From positions 3,951,001 to 4,015,000 of the forward strand of contig NC_019771.1 in NCBI RefSeq assembly GCF_000317695.1: a stretch of DNA of 64,000 bases, written 5' to 3'. Of this stretch, positions 43,568-51,962 are shown in pieces; position 1 is the first letter of the stretch, and the number at the start of each line of letters is the position of its first letter. The notes below the pieces were generated by a model. The model made no database searches and was not told where the DNA came from. It saw only the letters and a program-made list of their open reading frames with translations. The position numbers were made by a program, and so were the translations under genes. Source of the stretch: Anabaena cylindrica PCC 7122 (lineage in GTDB: Bacteria; Cyanobacteriota; Cyanobacteriia; Cyanobacteriales; Nostocaceae).

Positions 43568-44044
43568 ATGGCAAAAAATGGTGTAGCTGCTTACAGCAAC
43601 AGTTGGAAAACAGATTCTTTTAGCACAAAAGACAAAATAATCGATCTCCAACTTCAGCATTCTTTCTGGTCGCATACAACTGTCGTAGACAATGGTAGCT
43701 TTATAGTCGCTAATGTGACTGTGAAAAATACCGGAAACATTGCTCTCAAAGATGTGCAAGTTTATGTAGATGTTGATGATGACTCAGCACTATTTGATGC
43801 ACATATTACTAATAGTAACGGCGAGATTATAGATAGTAATGCACCCGTACTAAATTTTGGCTATCTTGCACCGGGAGTTTCTTCCACCCAAATTAGCTAT
43901 TGGTGGACAGTAAAGCCTCGTTTTCCTGAGGCTGAAGGTTCAGTAACAAAGACAGCCACTTTTAACCTCTACCCTGTCTTTACTGCTGACTTTAAGCAAA
44001 GTGGTCAAGCTTTCCAAAGTTACTCACAACTAGATAAAGCCTAG
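43568..44044 (+). CDS. Small protein of unknown function downstream of promoter copy 3
   Basis: 158 residues, beginning MAKNGVAAYSNSWKTDSF, no signal peptide. The body looks like an immunoglobulin-like/CARDB-type beta sandwich (SFIVANVTVKNTGNIALKDV; LNFGYLAPGVSSTQISYWW), ending with TADFKQSGQAFQSYSQL. It is unrelated to the two secreted paralogues except in small size and position behind the same promoter-like block. The function is unknown; a co-regulated output gene of the sigma/TPR module is inferred. Confidence 0.65.
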   Translation: MAKNGVAAYSNSWKTDSFSTKDKIIDLQLQHSFWSHTTVVDNGSFIVANVTVKNTGNIALKDVQVYVDVDDDSALFDAHITNSNGEIIDSNAPVLNFGYLAPGVSSTQISYWWTVKPRFPEAEGSVTKTATFNLYPVFTADFKQSGQAFQSYSQLDKA

Positions 44045-44119
44045 TGCGATCACCTGATCTTGCAGGGTACGTTATATTTAATTAACACACCATCGCTGTC
44101 ATTTTAATTAAATAAATTA

Positions 44120-44149
44120 GGTGGGTTAGCGACGGGAGCATAACCCACC
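44120..44149. repeat. GGTGGGTTA palindromic hairpin
   Basis: GGTGGGTTA (44120-44128) and TAACCCACC (44141-44149) with a 12-base loop, followed by CTATCTTTT. A common cyanobacterial intergenic hairpin that could act as a terminator for the gene at 43568. Confidence 0.5.
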
Positions 44150-44238
44150 CTATCTTTTATGGCGATCGCACTAATTATCCCCAAGAGCGATCGCCTTTTA
44201 TTTACAATAATCAGTAATAGGCATAGCAAATTGTCATA

Positions 44239-44646
44239 TTACTTACTCCAATCTTGAATTTCTAAGCTTTCTATTTTTCCAAAATCTCTGATATTATTTG
44301 TGACAATAATCAAATCGTTGGCTACGGCAATTCCTGCTATCAGAATATCAATATCGTCAATTGGCGTGCCTTTATTTCTTAAATTGGCATAAATATCAGC
44401 AGAAATTATGGCAGAGCTTGTAGTTAGAGGTAAAACCGTATTGTATGAGACAAATTCCTGAAAAGATGTGAGTTGTTTTTGCGCGTCACGATGTTTTAAT
44501 CCACTGACAATTTCATAATAAGTGATGATGCTAATGTTAATTTTGTCATACTCTTTCAAATAGGCTTGAAAACGCTCGATAACTAGACTATGATTACGGA
44601 AGAAAAAAGATAAAATGTTTGTGTCAATCAACGCTGGCTTCATCAC
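44239..44646 (-). CDS. Type II toxin, VapC-like PIN domain ribonuclease
   Basis: 135 residues. The acidic PIN residues are visible: ALIDTNILSFFF (Asp8), ISIITYYEIVSGL (Glu near 45), and IDDIDILIAGIAVAN with IIVTNNIRDF near 96-122. VapC toxins cleave tRNA or rRNA. The start overlaps the upstream antitoxin gene by 23 bases. Either ATG of the MMK start is possible. Confidence 0.88.
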   Translation of the reverse strand: MMKPALIDTNILSFFFRNHSLVIERFQAYLKEYDKINISIITYYEIVSGLKHRDAQKQLTSFQEFVSYNTVLPLTTSSAIISADIYANLRNKGTPIDDIDILIAGIAVANDLIIVTNNIRDFGKIESLEIQDWSK

Positions 44647-44896
44647 TTCTTCTTCCTAAAAATGCTTGGTGGCGGCGGGTGATTATTTCTTCATTGAAGT
44701 TAGCAAATACTTCATCTGACATATCATTCCAACATCCAGCAAACTGCATATTTTTATTAAGTGAAGGTTGAGATACTTCTATACCTAAGCGAAAATAATG
44801 AATAAAGTTATATAATTCTTCTAATTTATCTGGTGGGACAAGATTTATTTCCGTAATAACTTTTGTGCGTAGTGTGCGTAGGTTGAAAGAATCCAT
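44624..44896 (-). CDS. Antitoxin partner of the VapC-like toxin
   Basis: 90 residues. The N-terminus (RTLRTKVITEINLVPPDKLEE) and the following LYNFIHYF helix resemble the DUF2281/VapB-like antitoxins of cyanobacteria. The tail (EVFANFNEEIITRRHQAF) would bind the toxin groove. Its overlap with the PIN-domain gene supports the pairing. No palindrome was noted upstream. Confidence 0.72.
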   Translation of the reverse strand: MDSFNLRTLRTKVITEINLVPPDKLEELYNFIHYFRLGIEVSQPSLNKNMQFAGCWNDMSDEVFANFNEEIITRRHQAFLGRRSDEASVD

Positions 44897-45193
44897 AACA
44901 AGTTAATATAGATTGATTGAGTGACAAATAAATTATATCTCACATTCCATTTATTTACGGGATGGCAACGGTAAAATGAACACTTTGTTGCGATCGCGGA
45001 TCTTTCATCAAAGACATTTTACTTTTGAGTGATCGCCTGATCTTGCAGGGTGCGTTATGGGAAAGTACGGCACATTCTCAATTTCGCTGCAATGTCCATG
45101 ATTCTTAAACTGGAGAGCGATCGCTAATCCCTCGTTACATGAACTTAATAGCGATCGCTTATTGGTATTTAGAGAACACCAATTACCCATTAC

Positions 45194-46207
45194 CTAATTT
45201 GTCTCTTGAATCTGTAACCGAATGGTGTGTTCAGTCGCACCACTGAGTTGCAGTTCCATGATTTCACCACCAAGGGGTTCTATGCAAGTGAGGAGCGATC
45301 GCAGATTGGGTGTACTCGCTCCAGTATCAACATATAATCTGTCTGCTAAATTACTAATTTTTTTCCAAGTCATATATAACTTGGCTATACCTTGTTCCAT
45401 CTGAGATGCTTGATTTACCAAGTCAGCAGCGATGCTCAAACAGCCGATTCTTTGCGCTTCTTCTAATGCTGTTTCAATATCCACATTTTCTTCAGTCAAA
45501 GCTTGGACTTGGGCAGCAGATTTGAGATATTTTCCTAATTGACGGGCTTCTGTGGTTGCTTGTTTGAGAGTATCAACATCAGGACTGGCGGCTATATCTC
45601 TTTGTAATGCCTTTTGGTGTGATTCTGGCAGTTTCTCCATTTCTTTGACCAGAGGGGCAATATAGCGCGGTGGCAGTGTGTTATCTGCGGCTTTTTCCCT
45701 AACTTCTTCAGGTAATAAATCTGAGGACATAGCTGTCCATTCGTCAGTGAGTTGACGGACTTCTCTGCGGGTGATGCGATCGCCTTTTTGGGCGGCTTCA
45801 CTCACCATTTGTTGCACTTCTGGGGCGGCTTTGGCTGTTTCTACAAACGCCCGTTTACTAAAGTTATTGACACTACTGGGGTCAAGTTTGCCATCTTCAA
45901 TCAAGGTATCAGCACTATTTGCTAGTTGAATCCAACTGTAGGCTTGAGTTTTACTAATTTCCCGTTCTTTGAGCCATTTGAGAAAACCTGCACCGCGTCC
46001 GTCTCCGTTTTTTTTCTCTCGGTCACGGACTGAGCGTAAAATGCGACCACGCCAAATTTCTGTTTGTAAATCAAAGCGATCGCATACTTGCCAAGCTACA
46101 TCTAGCTGCTGTAAAAAATCAGACTCCAGAATCTGTTCGTCTTCGGGATCTGGTAGTTCAAAATCTAAATCTACTGGCTGTTGCAGTGCAGCAGCAAGGT
46201 CATTCAT
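45194..46207 (-). CDS. Conserved cyanobacterial protein of unknown function with HTH-like segment
   Basis: About 337 residues from MNDLAAALQQPVDLDFEL; a GTG lies 6 codons upstream. It is soluble, acidic at the start and highly helical. Residues about 75-100 (FLKWLKEREISKTQAYSWIQ) look like the helix-turn-helix of DUF3102 or replication/partition-type proteins. A middle segment (GDRITRREVRQLTDEWTA) is followed by a C-terminal coiled part. I recall close relatives in Nostoc species, all unnamed. Possible DNA-binding role, not demonstrated. Single gene. Confidence 0.65.
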   Translation of the reverse strand: MNDLAAALQQPVDLDFELPDPEDEQILESDFLQQLDVAWQVCDRFDLQTEIWRGRILRSVRDREKKNGDGRGAGFLKWLKEREISKTQAYSWIQLANSADTLIEDGKLDPSSVNNFSKRAFVETAKAAPEVQQMVSEAAQKGDRITRREVRQLTDEWTAMSSDLLPEEVREKAADNTLPPRYIAPLVKEMEKLPESHQKALQRDIAASPDVDTLKQATTEARQLGKYLKSAAQVQALTEENVDIETALEEAQRIGCLSIAADLVNQASQMEQGIAKLYMTWKKISNLADRLYVDTGASTPNLRSLLTCIEPLGGEIMELQLSGATEHTIRLQIQETN

Positions 46208-46434
46208 AGAATCGGTATCTTGCACGATGGATAGCGGGTTGGTGTATGCGATTAGCTGATTGTGACAAACAATAAGCAGTTAAATATTATAGTTGAAAAA
46301 TTTAAAATTACGTGAATTGGATAAAAACTCTAGACCAATGCAGATTTTTAATTGACCTATGGGATTATACAGCGATAGGCTACGCGCGACCGTAGGTCAT
46401 CGCATCTCTCTTTTTTGGCTTGATTCACTAGCTT

Positions 46435-47268
46435 TTAAGGAACAATTAATTCATAATCTTGTTTTTTGCTTAAAGGTGTTGTTACTCTCATCGCAACACG
46501 CCGATTAGCTGGCATAGGGATAGTAATGTCAAAATTTCCACTTCGATCAGTAATCAGCGGTTGATTTAGCAACATGACCAAGTTAACTGGATCAACTTTA
46601 GCAACAATACGGACTTGTTGATTGCTTCTTTCTTCTAGTACTTGCACATCTAATCTTGTATCATTTCGCAATGGAGTAGGTACTGAAGGTGGTTCTCCTG
46701 GAATCACTATGGTCTGAAAACCTCTATTTACATATACTCTTTGACCTTGAGCCGTTGTTGCTACACTGCCGATGAGAGTTGCTACACCTGTTTTACCAGT
46801 CGGTTGAACACTCACACCAAAGTCTGTCCCTCGCACGCCTGTAATCCCTGCTGGAGTCTCTATTTGCAAGGTGGAATCTTGATGTGTAAAGGCACGTATT
46901 TTCAGCCGTACCTGTCCACCTGTCACCTGTAAATTGGTAACGTGTCCACCCTGACTAGTTGTTTGCAGTTTTTGAATTTCGAGTTTTGTATTTTCTGCAA
47001 CCTGAATAAAACCAATACCAGTATCTAGGGCAAGCATACTACTCGAACGCTGGCCTGTACTAATGCTATCTCCTACATTTTGTAGTTTTATGCCTATGCG
47101 AGCTAATTGGGAAATCTGTCTATTTCGGTAGGTAACATTTCCAGAAGTACTGCGAACTTCTAAGTAGCGGTTGATTTTTAGTCGTATTTTTTTCTGAGCT
47201 GATACTTGGGTAATTGTTAATAGTCCCACAAATAATATGCTGAATAGCAGCCAGAGTTTTTTCATCAC
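46435..47268 (-). CDS. FecR-domain protein, secreted
   Basis: 277 residues. A signal peptide (LWLLFSILFVGLLTITQVSA) ends near residue 25. The FecR domain (about 60-180) includes VGDSISTGQRSSSMLALDTG, LQVTGGQVRLKIRAFT and the signature TPAGITGVRGTDFGVSV. A C-terminal beta domain follows (RVAMRVTTPLSKKQDYEL). In cyanobacteria such proteins are stand-alone and not part of iron-citrate signalling; here no TonB receptor or sigma factor adjoins it. Single gene; role unknown. Confidence 0.85.
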   Translation of the reverse strand: MMKKLWLLFSILFVGLLTITQVSAQKKIRLKINRYLEVRSTSGNVTYRNRQISQLARIGIKLQNVGDSISTGQRSSSMLALDTGIGFIQVAENTKLEIQKLQTTSQGGHVTNLQVTGGQVRLKIRAFTHQDSTLQIETPAGITGVRGTDFGVSVQPTGKTGVATLIGSVATTAQGQRVYVNRGFQTIVIPGEPPSVPTPLRNDTRLDVQVLEERSNQQVRIVAKVDPVNLVMLLNQPLITDRSGNFDITIPMPANRRVAMRVTTPLSKKQDYELIVP

Positions 47269-47492
47269 CTAATTTCACCGCCAGTAAACCACCCGTGTAT
47301 TTAATTTACGCGATCGCTAAACCATTTATAAATGGTTTTTATAAATTAGTTAAAAATAAAATTAGTTCACATATATATCTTTCTTTAGCCTGATTTAGAA
47401 GCGAACCGAGTTTATACCCAGAGATTGATTTAGCAAATTGTGGAAATAGATACACTGTTTAATATCTGAGTAAGATATAAGGCACTTTTAGC

Positions 47493-47774
47493 ATGATAAG
47501 TAATTTAACCAAAACAGTAGGCGTTGGGGTTCTGACTTTGACTATGGGAATTTTACCCTTAAGTTTCCCCGCACAAGCCCAAGACACTCAACCTAGAACT
47601 GACACTGCGGCACCAAATAGGGTTGTGTATGATGATCGCGCTAATACTGATTGGGGTTGGCTGGGATTAATTGGTCTTTTAGGTCTAGCTGGGTTAGCAG
47701 GTAAAAAGCGCAACGAAGAACCAACCCGTTATCGTGACCCTAATGCACCAGGGGCCAGCAGCTATAGGGACTAG
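47493..47774 (+). CDS. WGxxGxxG-CTERM-type small membrane protein
   Basis: 93 residues. A signal peptide ends near FPAQAQDT (about residue 30). A polar linker (PRTDTAAPNRVVYDDRAN) precedes DWGWLGLIGLLGLAGLAG, the WGxxGxxG glycine-rich transmembrane motif, followed by basic KKRNEE. Such cyanobacterial proteins carry a sorting-like C-terminal domain. A cyanoexosortase is encoded 6 kb away, but this motif differs from PEP-CTERM, so a link is speculative. Confidence 0.82.
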   Translation: MISNLTKTVGVGVLTLTMGILPLSFPAQAQDTQPRTDTAAPNRVVYDDRANTDWGWLGLIGLLGLAGLAGKKRNEEPTRYRDPNAPGASSYRD

Positions 47775-47778
47775 TATC

Positions 47779-47923
47779 ACCTGAGTTCGGAGTTCGGAGT
47801 TAGGAGTTAGGAGTTTGGAGACGCTACGCGAACGGAGTTATGATTTTTAAGAGCGAGAGAATAAGGGTTTGAAACTCCCCCCAGTAGGAGTTTTCCACAA
47901 ATTATCTTATCTCGAACTCAGGT
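47779..47923. repeat. MITE-like element with ACCTGAGTTCG ends, copy 1
   Basis: 145 bp with terminal inverted repeats ACCTGAGTTCG (47779-47789) and CGAACTCAGGT (47913-47923). Inside are tandem GGAGTTAGGAGTT units, then AGAGCGAGAGAATAAGGG and CCCAGTAGGAG. The same element lies inverted at 49576-49745, so the two bracket ictB. Confidence 0.78.
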
Positions 47924-48051
47924 TACACCAATTAGCTATTTAGCTATAAAAAAATAGTCAGTTGTCAGTGGAAATAATGCTGACAACTAGACTAATCGGC
48001 AAATGAATATCAAATCCTTATACAGGACTGATATCTAATTTCTGGATAATT

Positions 48052-49458
48052 CTACTGAACAACTCTAGATTGATTTGCTGGTTGATTTAAAGGTTGCCAA
48101 TAGCTGGCAATTAAGGCCACCATTAGCCACCAAACAGTATTAACCTCTGGACGATACCAGACAGTATCCACAGTTCCGTGAGCGAGCATACCCAATAAAG
48201 TTGCGATCGCACCTATAATCCAAAGTCCTTCCACACTTCTAGATTGCCGTAACTTTTGCAGTTGAATAAATGCCATATTAAAAGTAACAATTACCAACCA
48301 GAGAAAACTCGCTAAACCCAAAAAGCCAGTTTCTACAACCATTTCTAAAAAAATTGAATAGGCACTCAAAGCCGTATATCGGGGTTGTTGGTAGAGAGGG
48401 TAAACCTTGTTAAAAGAATTGTGTCCAGGGCCAATACCAATAATTGGGCGATCGCGTATCATCCTAAAAACAGCATCCCAGACATTACGGCGGAAATTAT
48501 TACTACTATCTTGACGATCTGCAAAAATACTCACAACCCGCAAACGCACAGGCTCGACAAATATCACAGCCAGCACCAAGACTCCAATCAAACCTCCGAC
48601 AATAATTGGTAATAACCAAGTGCGCCAAAATGGCGGCATTTCCAAACTCCACCAATAAACTAACAATGCCATCGCCGTCAAAAGTGCTACTACTAAAGCA
48701 ATCCAGCCGCCACGACTATAAGTAAGAACCAAACAGGAAGTATTGACAACAAACATCGTTGCAGCTAAAGATTTCTTCAGCCAACCATGCCAAGCAAAAA
48801 TCGCCACTAAGCTCAACACTACTGCTGGTATCAAATATCCTGCCAGTAAATTGGGATTACCCAAATAACTATAAACCCTAGTCGTCTTAGATAGAGCAGA
48901 CTCTGGATCAACCCAAGTTGCTAGTGGTTTAGCACCAAAAAACCATTGTCGAATCCCATAGACACTGACAATTAGGGATATATGTAAATAAACAGTGATC
49001 AGCCAAGACCGAAGGCGGGGAAATCTCAGCACCCTAGCGCAGACAGTAAAGAGTAATAAATAGAGTGTTAATATTGCCAAGTCATTCAACGCTGCCTTTT
49101 TCACTGGGGATAAAGCTGTAGCGATCGCAGCTATTCCCCAATACAGTAATACCAACAGATGAATAGGAGTGACAGAAGCTGCATTTACAGAAGTAGTTTC
49201 ATCAGATAAAGTCAACAACAGCCAAAATCCTATACAAGCCACCATTAATACCAGCATTAAAACACTGGAGACAAAAGGCGCAAAACCATAGACCAGACTG
49301 AGAAGAGCCGCCGCTATTGTATCTCCCCACTGCATTAAAAGACTGGTTTGCCGCCAAGGACGTAAAATTCCCACCATCAAACGATGCAAATAACTCGTAG
49401 ACAGGTATTCCTTCAGCGGTAAAGAAGATAAAGTAAATTTTTGCCAGACTAAATTCAT
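48052..49458 (-). CDS. ictB: IctB family protein (O-antigen ligase-like membrane protein)
   Basis: About 468 residues from MNLVWQKFTLSSLPLKEY with about ten transmembrane segments. IctB family signatures include LLVLLYWGIAAIATALSPVK, VYSYLGNPNLLAGYLIPA, the LTYSRGGWIALVVAL motif, and DSSNNFRRNVWDAVF with IIGIGPGHNSFNKVYPLYQQ (O-antigen ligase-type loop). IctB was named for inorganic carbon accumulation in Synechococcus, but the family is homologous to Wzy/WaaL ligases and its transport role is disputed. The gene is bracketed by inverted copies of a MITE-like element. Confidence 0.88.
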   Translation of the reverse strand: MNLVWQKFTLSSLPLKEYLSTSYLHRLMVGILRPWRQTSLLMQWGDTIAAALLSLVYGFAPFVSSVLMLVLMVACIGFWLLLTLSDETTSVNAASVTPIHLLVLLYWGIAAIATALSPVKKAALNDLAILTLYLLLFTVCARVLRFPRLRSWLITVYLHISLIVSVYGIRQWFFGAKPLATWVDPESALSKTTRVYSYLGNPNLLAGYLIPAVVLSLVAIFAWHGWLKKSLAATMFVVNTSCLVLTYSRGGWIALVVALLTAMALLVYWWSLEMPPFWRTWLLPIIVGGLIGVLVLAVIFVEPVRLRVVSIFADRQDSSNNFRRNVWDAVFRMIRDRPIIGIGPGHNSFNKVYPLYQQPRYTALSAYSIFLEMVVETGFLGLASFLWLVIVTFNMAFIQLQKLRQSRSVEGLWIIGAIATLLGMLAHGTVDTVWYRPEVNTVWWLMVALIASYWQPLNQPANQSRVVQ

Positions 49459-49575
49459 AAACAACGTTGTCACCAATTAGCACTTATATGCAGAACTTGG
49501 CTTTTATGATAATGCCGGTCGTTATCCAAAGATCACAACTGAGATTAGCAATTGAAAAATTGTGCCTTATGATTA

Positions 49576-49745
49576 ACCTGAGCTAGACATAAGATAATTT
49601 GTGGACAACTCGCCCCCAGTAGGAGTCTCAAACCCTTATTCTCTCGCTCTTAAAAATCATAACTCCGTTCCCGTAGCGTCTCCGTTCGGCGAAGCCGTGC
49701 CGTAGGCATAGGAGAAACTCCGAACTCCTAACACCGAACTCAGGT
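49576..49745. repeat. MITE-like element with ACCTGAG ends, copy 2 (inverted)
   Basis: 170 bp, from ACCTGAGCTAGAC (49576) to CGAACTCAGGT (49745). Internal sequence (AAGATAATTTGTGGA, CCCAGTAGGAG, CTCTCGCTCTTAAAAATCAT) is the reverse complement of the 47779-47923 element. An additional palindromic GTTCGGCGAAGCC...GCCGTAGGC insert accounts for the extra length. It lies directly after the GAF histidine kinase gene. Confidence 0.78.
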
Positions 49746-49750
49746 TGTGA

Positions 49751-51301
49751 TTAGGTTTCATTATTGATTAATTGTCGGGGTTTCGCCGCTTGCAGTGGCA
49801 AAGAAATCACATAGCGGTATCCTGACTCTAGTGAACCTTGTATGGCAATGTGTCCGCCATGAAGTTCTGCTAGATGACAGCTAAGTAACAAACCTATTTT
49901 TTCACGAGATCGATGACCAGATAAATTAGCTAAATCCTGATCTGACGTATTAACCAGTATTCCTTGTTGCTCTTCAATCAGATTTTGTGATGTATTCAAT
50001 CTTTTTGGCAAATTCTCCTGATTATCTGTAGCAATATTATACTTTTCCTCTCCACCGACTATTTCTAATATAGACAAGGAATCAGTGTGTACGTAAGGGT
50101 CAATTTCAGTAATTCCATCTCCCAAATAGGGATGGGAAACCCAAACAGTAATAGAGAGCGTATCTTCTCTGCCAGAAATATGAACACGAATAATGCTACC
50201 TGTGGCAGAAAGTTGAATCACACTAAATAGCAAGTGATACAAAATCTGCCGTACCTTATCTTTATCTAAAGGACAAATACGATTGCGTCCTGGCTCTATA
50301 GACAAACGAATATCTTGATCACGACGGACAGCTACTTCTGCTAGTGTATATATGGCTTGTTGACACAGCATTTCAATATCCACAGAAACTAAGTTCAGCA
50401 CATCCGAAGCATCATTTATTGTTCCTAGTTCAGTAATTTCATTCACCAAAGAAAGCAAATACTTGCCACTGTGTTGAATAATTTCTAGATATTCTCGCTG
50501 CTTAGTTGTCAAAGGCCCATAAATCTCCCGGCCAAGAACACCAGCCATACCCAGTACAGATGTTAAAGGTGTACGCAACTCTTGAGTTAATTGGCCTAAG
50601 AGTTCTAGTTTCAGTTGCTGAGTAGAACCAGAGGCTGTTTCTAGAATTGGTGGGGAAATTTTGAGGTCAATGATCTGTTCTTCTGAAAATGGCAAACTAG
50701 AAATGCTTCTAATGTTGCTTTTTGGTGATTTCCCCTGTAACAAACGATTACGCTCAAATTCACTCATACTCCAACGAGCAATGATTTGCAAAAACTCAAT
50801 GTCTCGCTCTGTAAAATTACGTGGTTTGCGATCCATCACTGCTAATGCACCTAAGCAATATCCAGCAGCATCAATTAATGGCGCTCCTAAGTAGGAACGA
50901 ATGCCATACTTCTGCACTAAATCGCTGGTAAATATTTCTGTATCTATGCTGTTTTTAGTATCATTAATGACTATCGTTTGTGAGCTTTCTACCACCTGTG
51001 TGCAGAAGGACTCTCGACGTAATAATTGACGATTTTTTGCCAAATTATTCATCAGTCCTAACCTTGATAAACCCACCGATGACTTGAACCAGTGAATTTC
51101 TTGATCTATAAATCCCAAAATGGAAATTTCGGCTTCCAAAAAGTGGGCAGCGGTTTGAGTGGCTTCTTCAAATATCGGAATGGTTTCTAATTGTCGTAAA
51201 CCTAACTCTGTCAAGACTTTTAGGCGTTTTTGCTCTTGAATTTCTAAAGAATTCCAACCATCATCAGGGGCAAATAATTTATTTTCAGGTTCTATCATCA
51301 C
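49751..51301 (-). CDS. GAF-domain histidine-kinase-like protein lacking the phospho-His
   Basis: 516 residues. A GAF domain (about 40-190; FCTQVVESSQTIVINDTKNS, YLGAPLIDAAGYCLGALAVM) is followed by a HisKA-like dimerisation helix (about 232-295) reading LLGQLTQELRTPLTSVLGM. The usual SHELRTPL His is Gln here. The ATPase-like domain (about 325-505) also lacks a normal N-box Asn (DKVRQILYHLLFSVIQLS) and has an insertion around 405-455. It ends with LAELHGGHIAIQG and YRYVISLPL. It is probably a pseudokinase that senses a ligand and acts by protein contact; loss of autophosphorylation is inferred. Confidence 0.8.
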   Translation of the reverse strand: MMIEPENKLFAPDDGWNSLEIQEQKRLKVLTELGLRQLETIPIFEEATQTAAHFLEAEISILGFIDQEIHWFKSSVGLSRLGLMNNLAKNRQLLRRESFCTQVVESSQTIVINDTKNSIDTEIFTSDLVQKYGIRSYLGAPLIDAAGYCLGALAVMDRKPRNFTERDIEFLQIIARWSMSEFERNRLLQGKSPKSNIRSISSLPFSEEQIIDLKISPPILETASGSTQQLKLELLGQLTQELRTPLTSVLGMAGVLGREIYGPLTTKQREYLEIIQHSGKYLLSLVNEITELGTINDASDVLNLVSVDIEMLCQQAIYTLAEVAVRRDQDIRLSIEPGRNRICPLDKDKVRQILYHLLFSVIQLSATGSIIRVHISGREDTLSITVWVSHPYLGDGITEIDPYVHTDSLSILEIVGGEEKYNIATDNQENLPKRLNTSQNLIEEQQGILVNTSDQDLANLSGHRSREKIGLLLSCHLAELHGGHIAIQGSLESGYRYVISLPLQAAKPRQLINNET

Positions 51302-51962
51302 CAGTACTACCTTGATAATCTTTCGATACGGTCAATTTTATAACCACTATCATGTGGTTATTATGTTCTATTTCTCAGCATTCCCCAATTTCACCTCCGA
51401 TCAACAGGTTGGGCAAAAAAATTTTTACTTGCTTCCAGAGGTTGGTGAGAGAATCTCTAAAATTGGTAGATACTAGTAATAAAAATATTACTTAAGTAGA
51501 GAATTTTTACTAAGGAGAATATGTCAGTGAGATATAGTTTTGCATCGTCAAGCCTGTAGGAATGGGGTTTACCCATGAGTATTAACTTAGGCTCAAATCT
51601 TTACCATATACAGAAAAACGCTACAATCAGTTTTTTGCTGCTGTTGCGGGAATGTAAACTGCGCCTGTTATGGCCTCATAATTTTGGGCAAAAATTCGAG
51701 TCTATAAACCTAATTATTTGGTGTCAAAGAGAATTGGCTATCCTATCTTATATTGGGCAGGTACAAGCTGTGAATATTCATTTTGAGTTGGGATTTAAAT
51801 GATCAGTTATTAATGTTTGTTAAAAATTGAAATTTCATCAAAAATTCACTGTTTTTTTATTAATTGCTCAGACAACAGCTATGTGTGAAATTGAAAATGT
51901 AATACATTTTGTGAGATAGTATGTTGCTACTGAATTTTTGATACTCACAGGACAGAAATAAA
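51302..51962. other. Intergenic region between the GAF kinase and aminotransferase genes
   Basis: About 660 bases. ATAACCAC-TATCAT-GTGGTTAT (51340-51361), perfect 8-bp arms, lies 39 bases upstream of the GAF kinase start and may be an operator. A 75-codon plus-strand frame at 51575 has no family likeness and is not called. The rest presumably holds the promoter for the export cluster. Confidence 0.5.

Noticed and set aside
51575..51802. 75-codon plus-strand frame before the aminotransferase gene
   Set aside because: No recognisable motif, only a weak ribosome binding site; kept out of the gene list although a small gene cannot be excluded.
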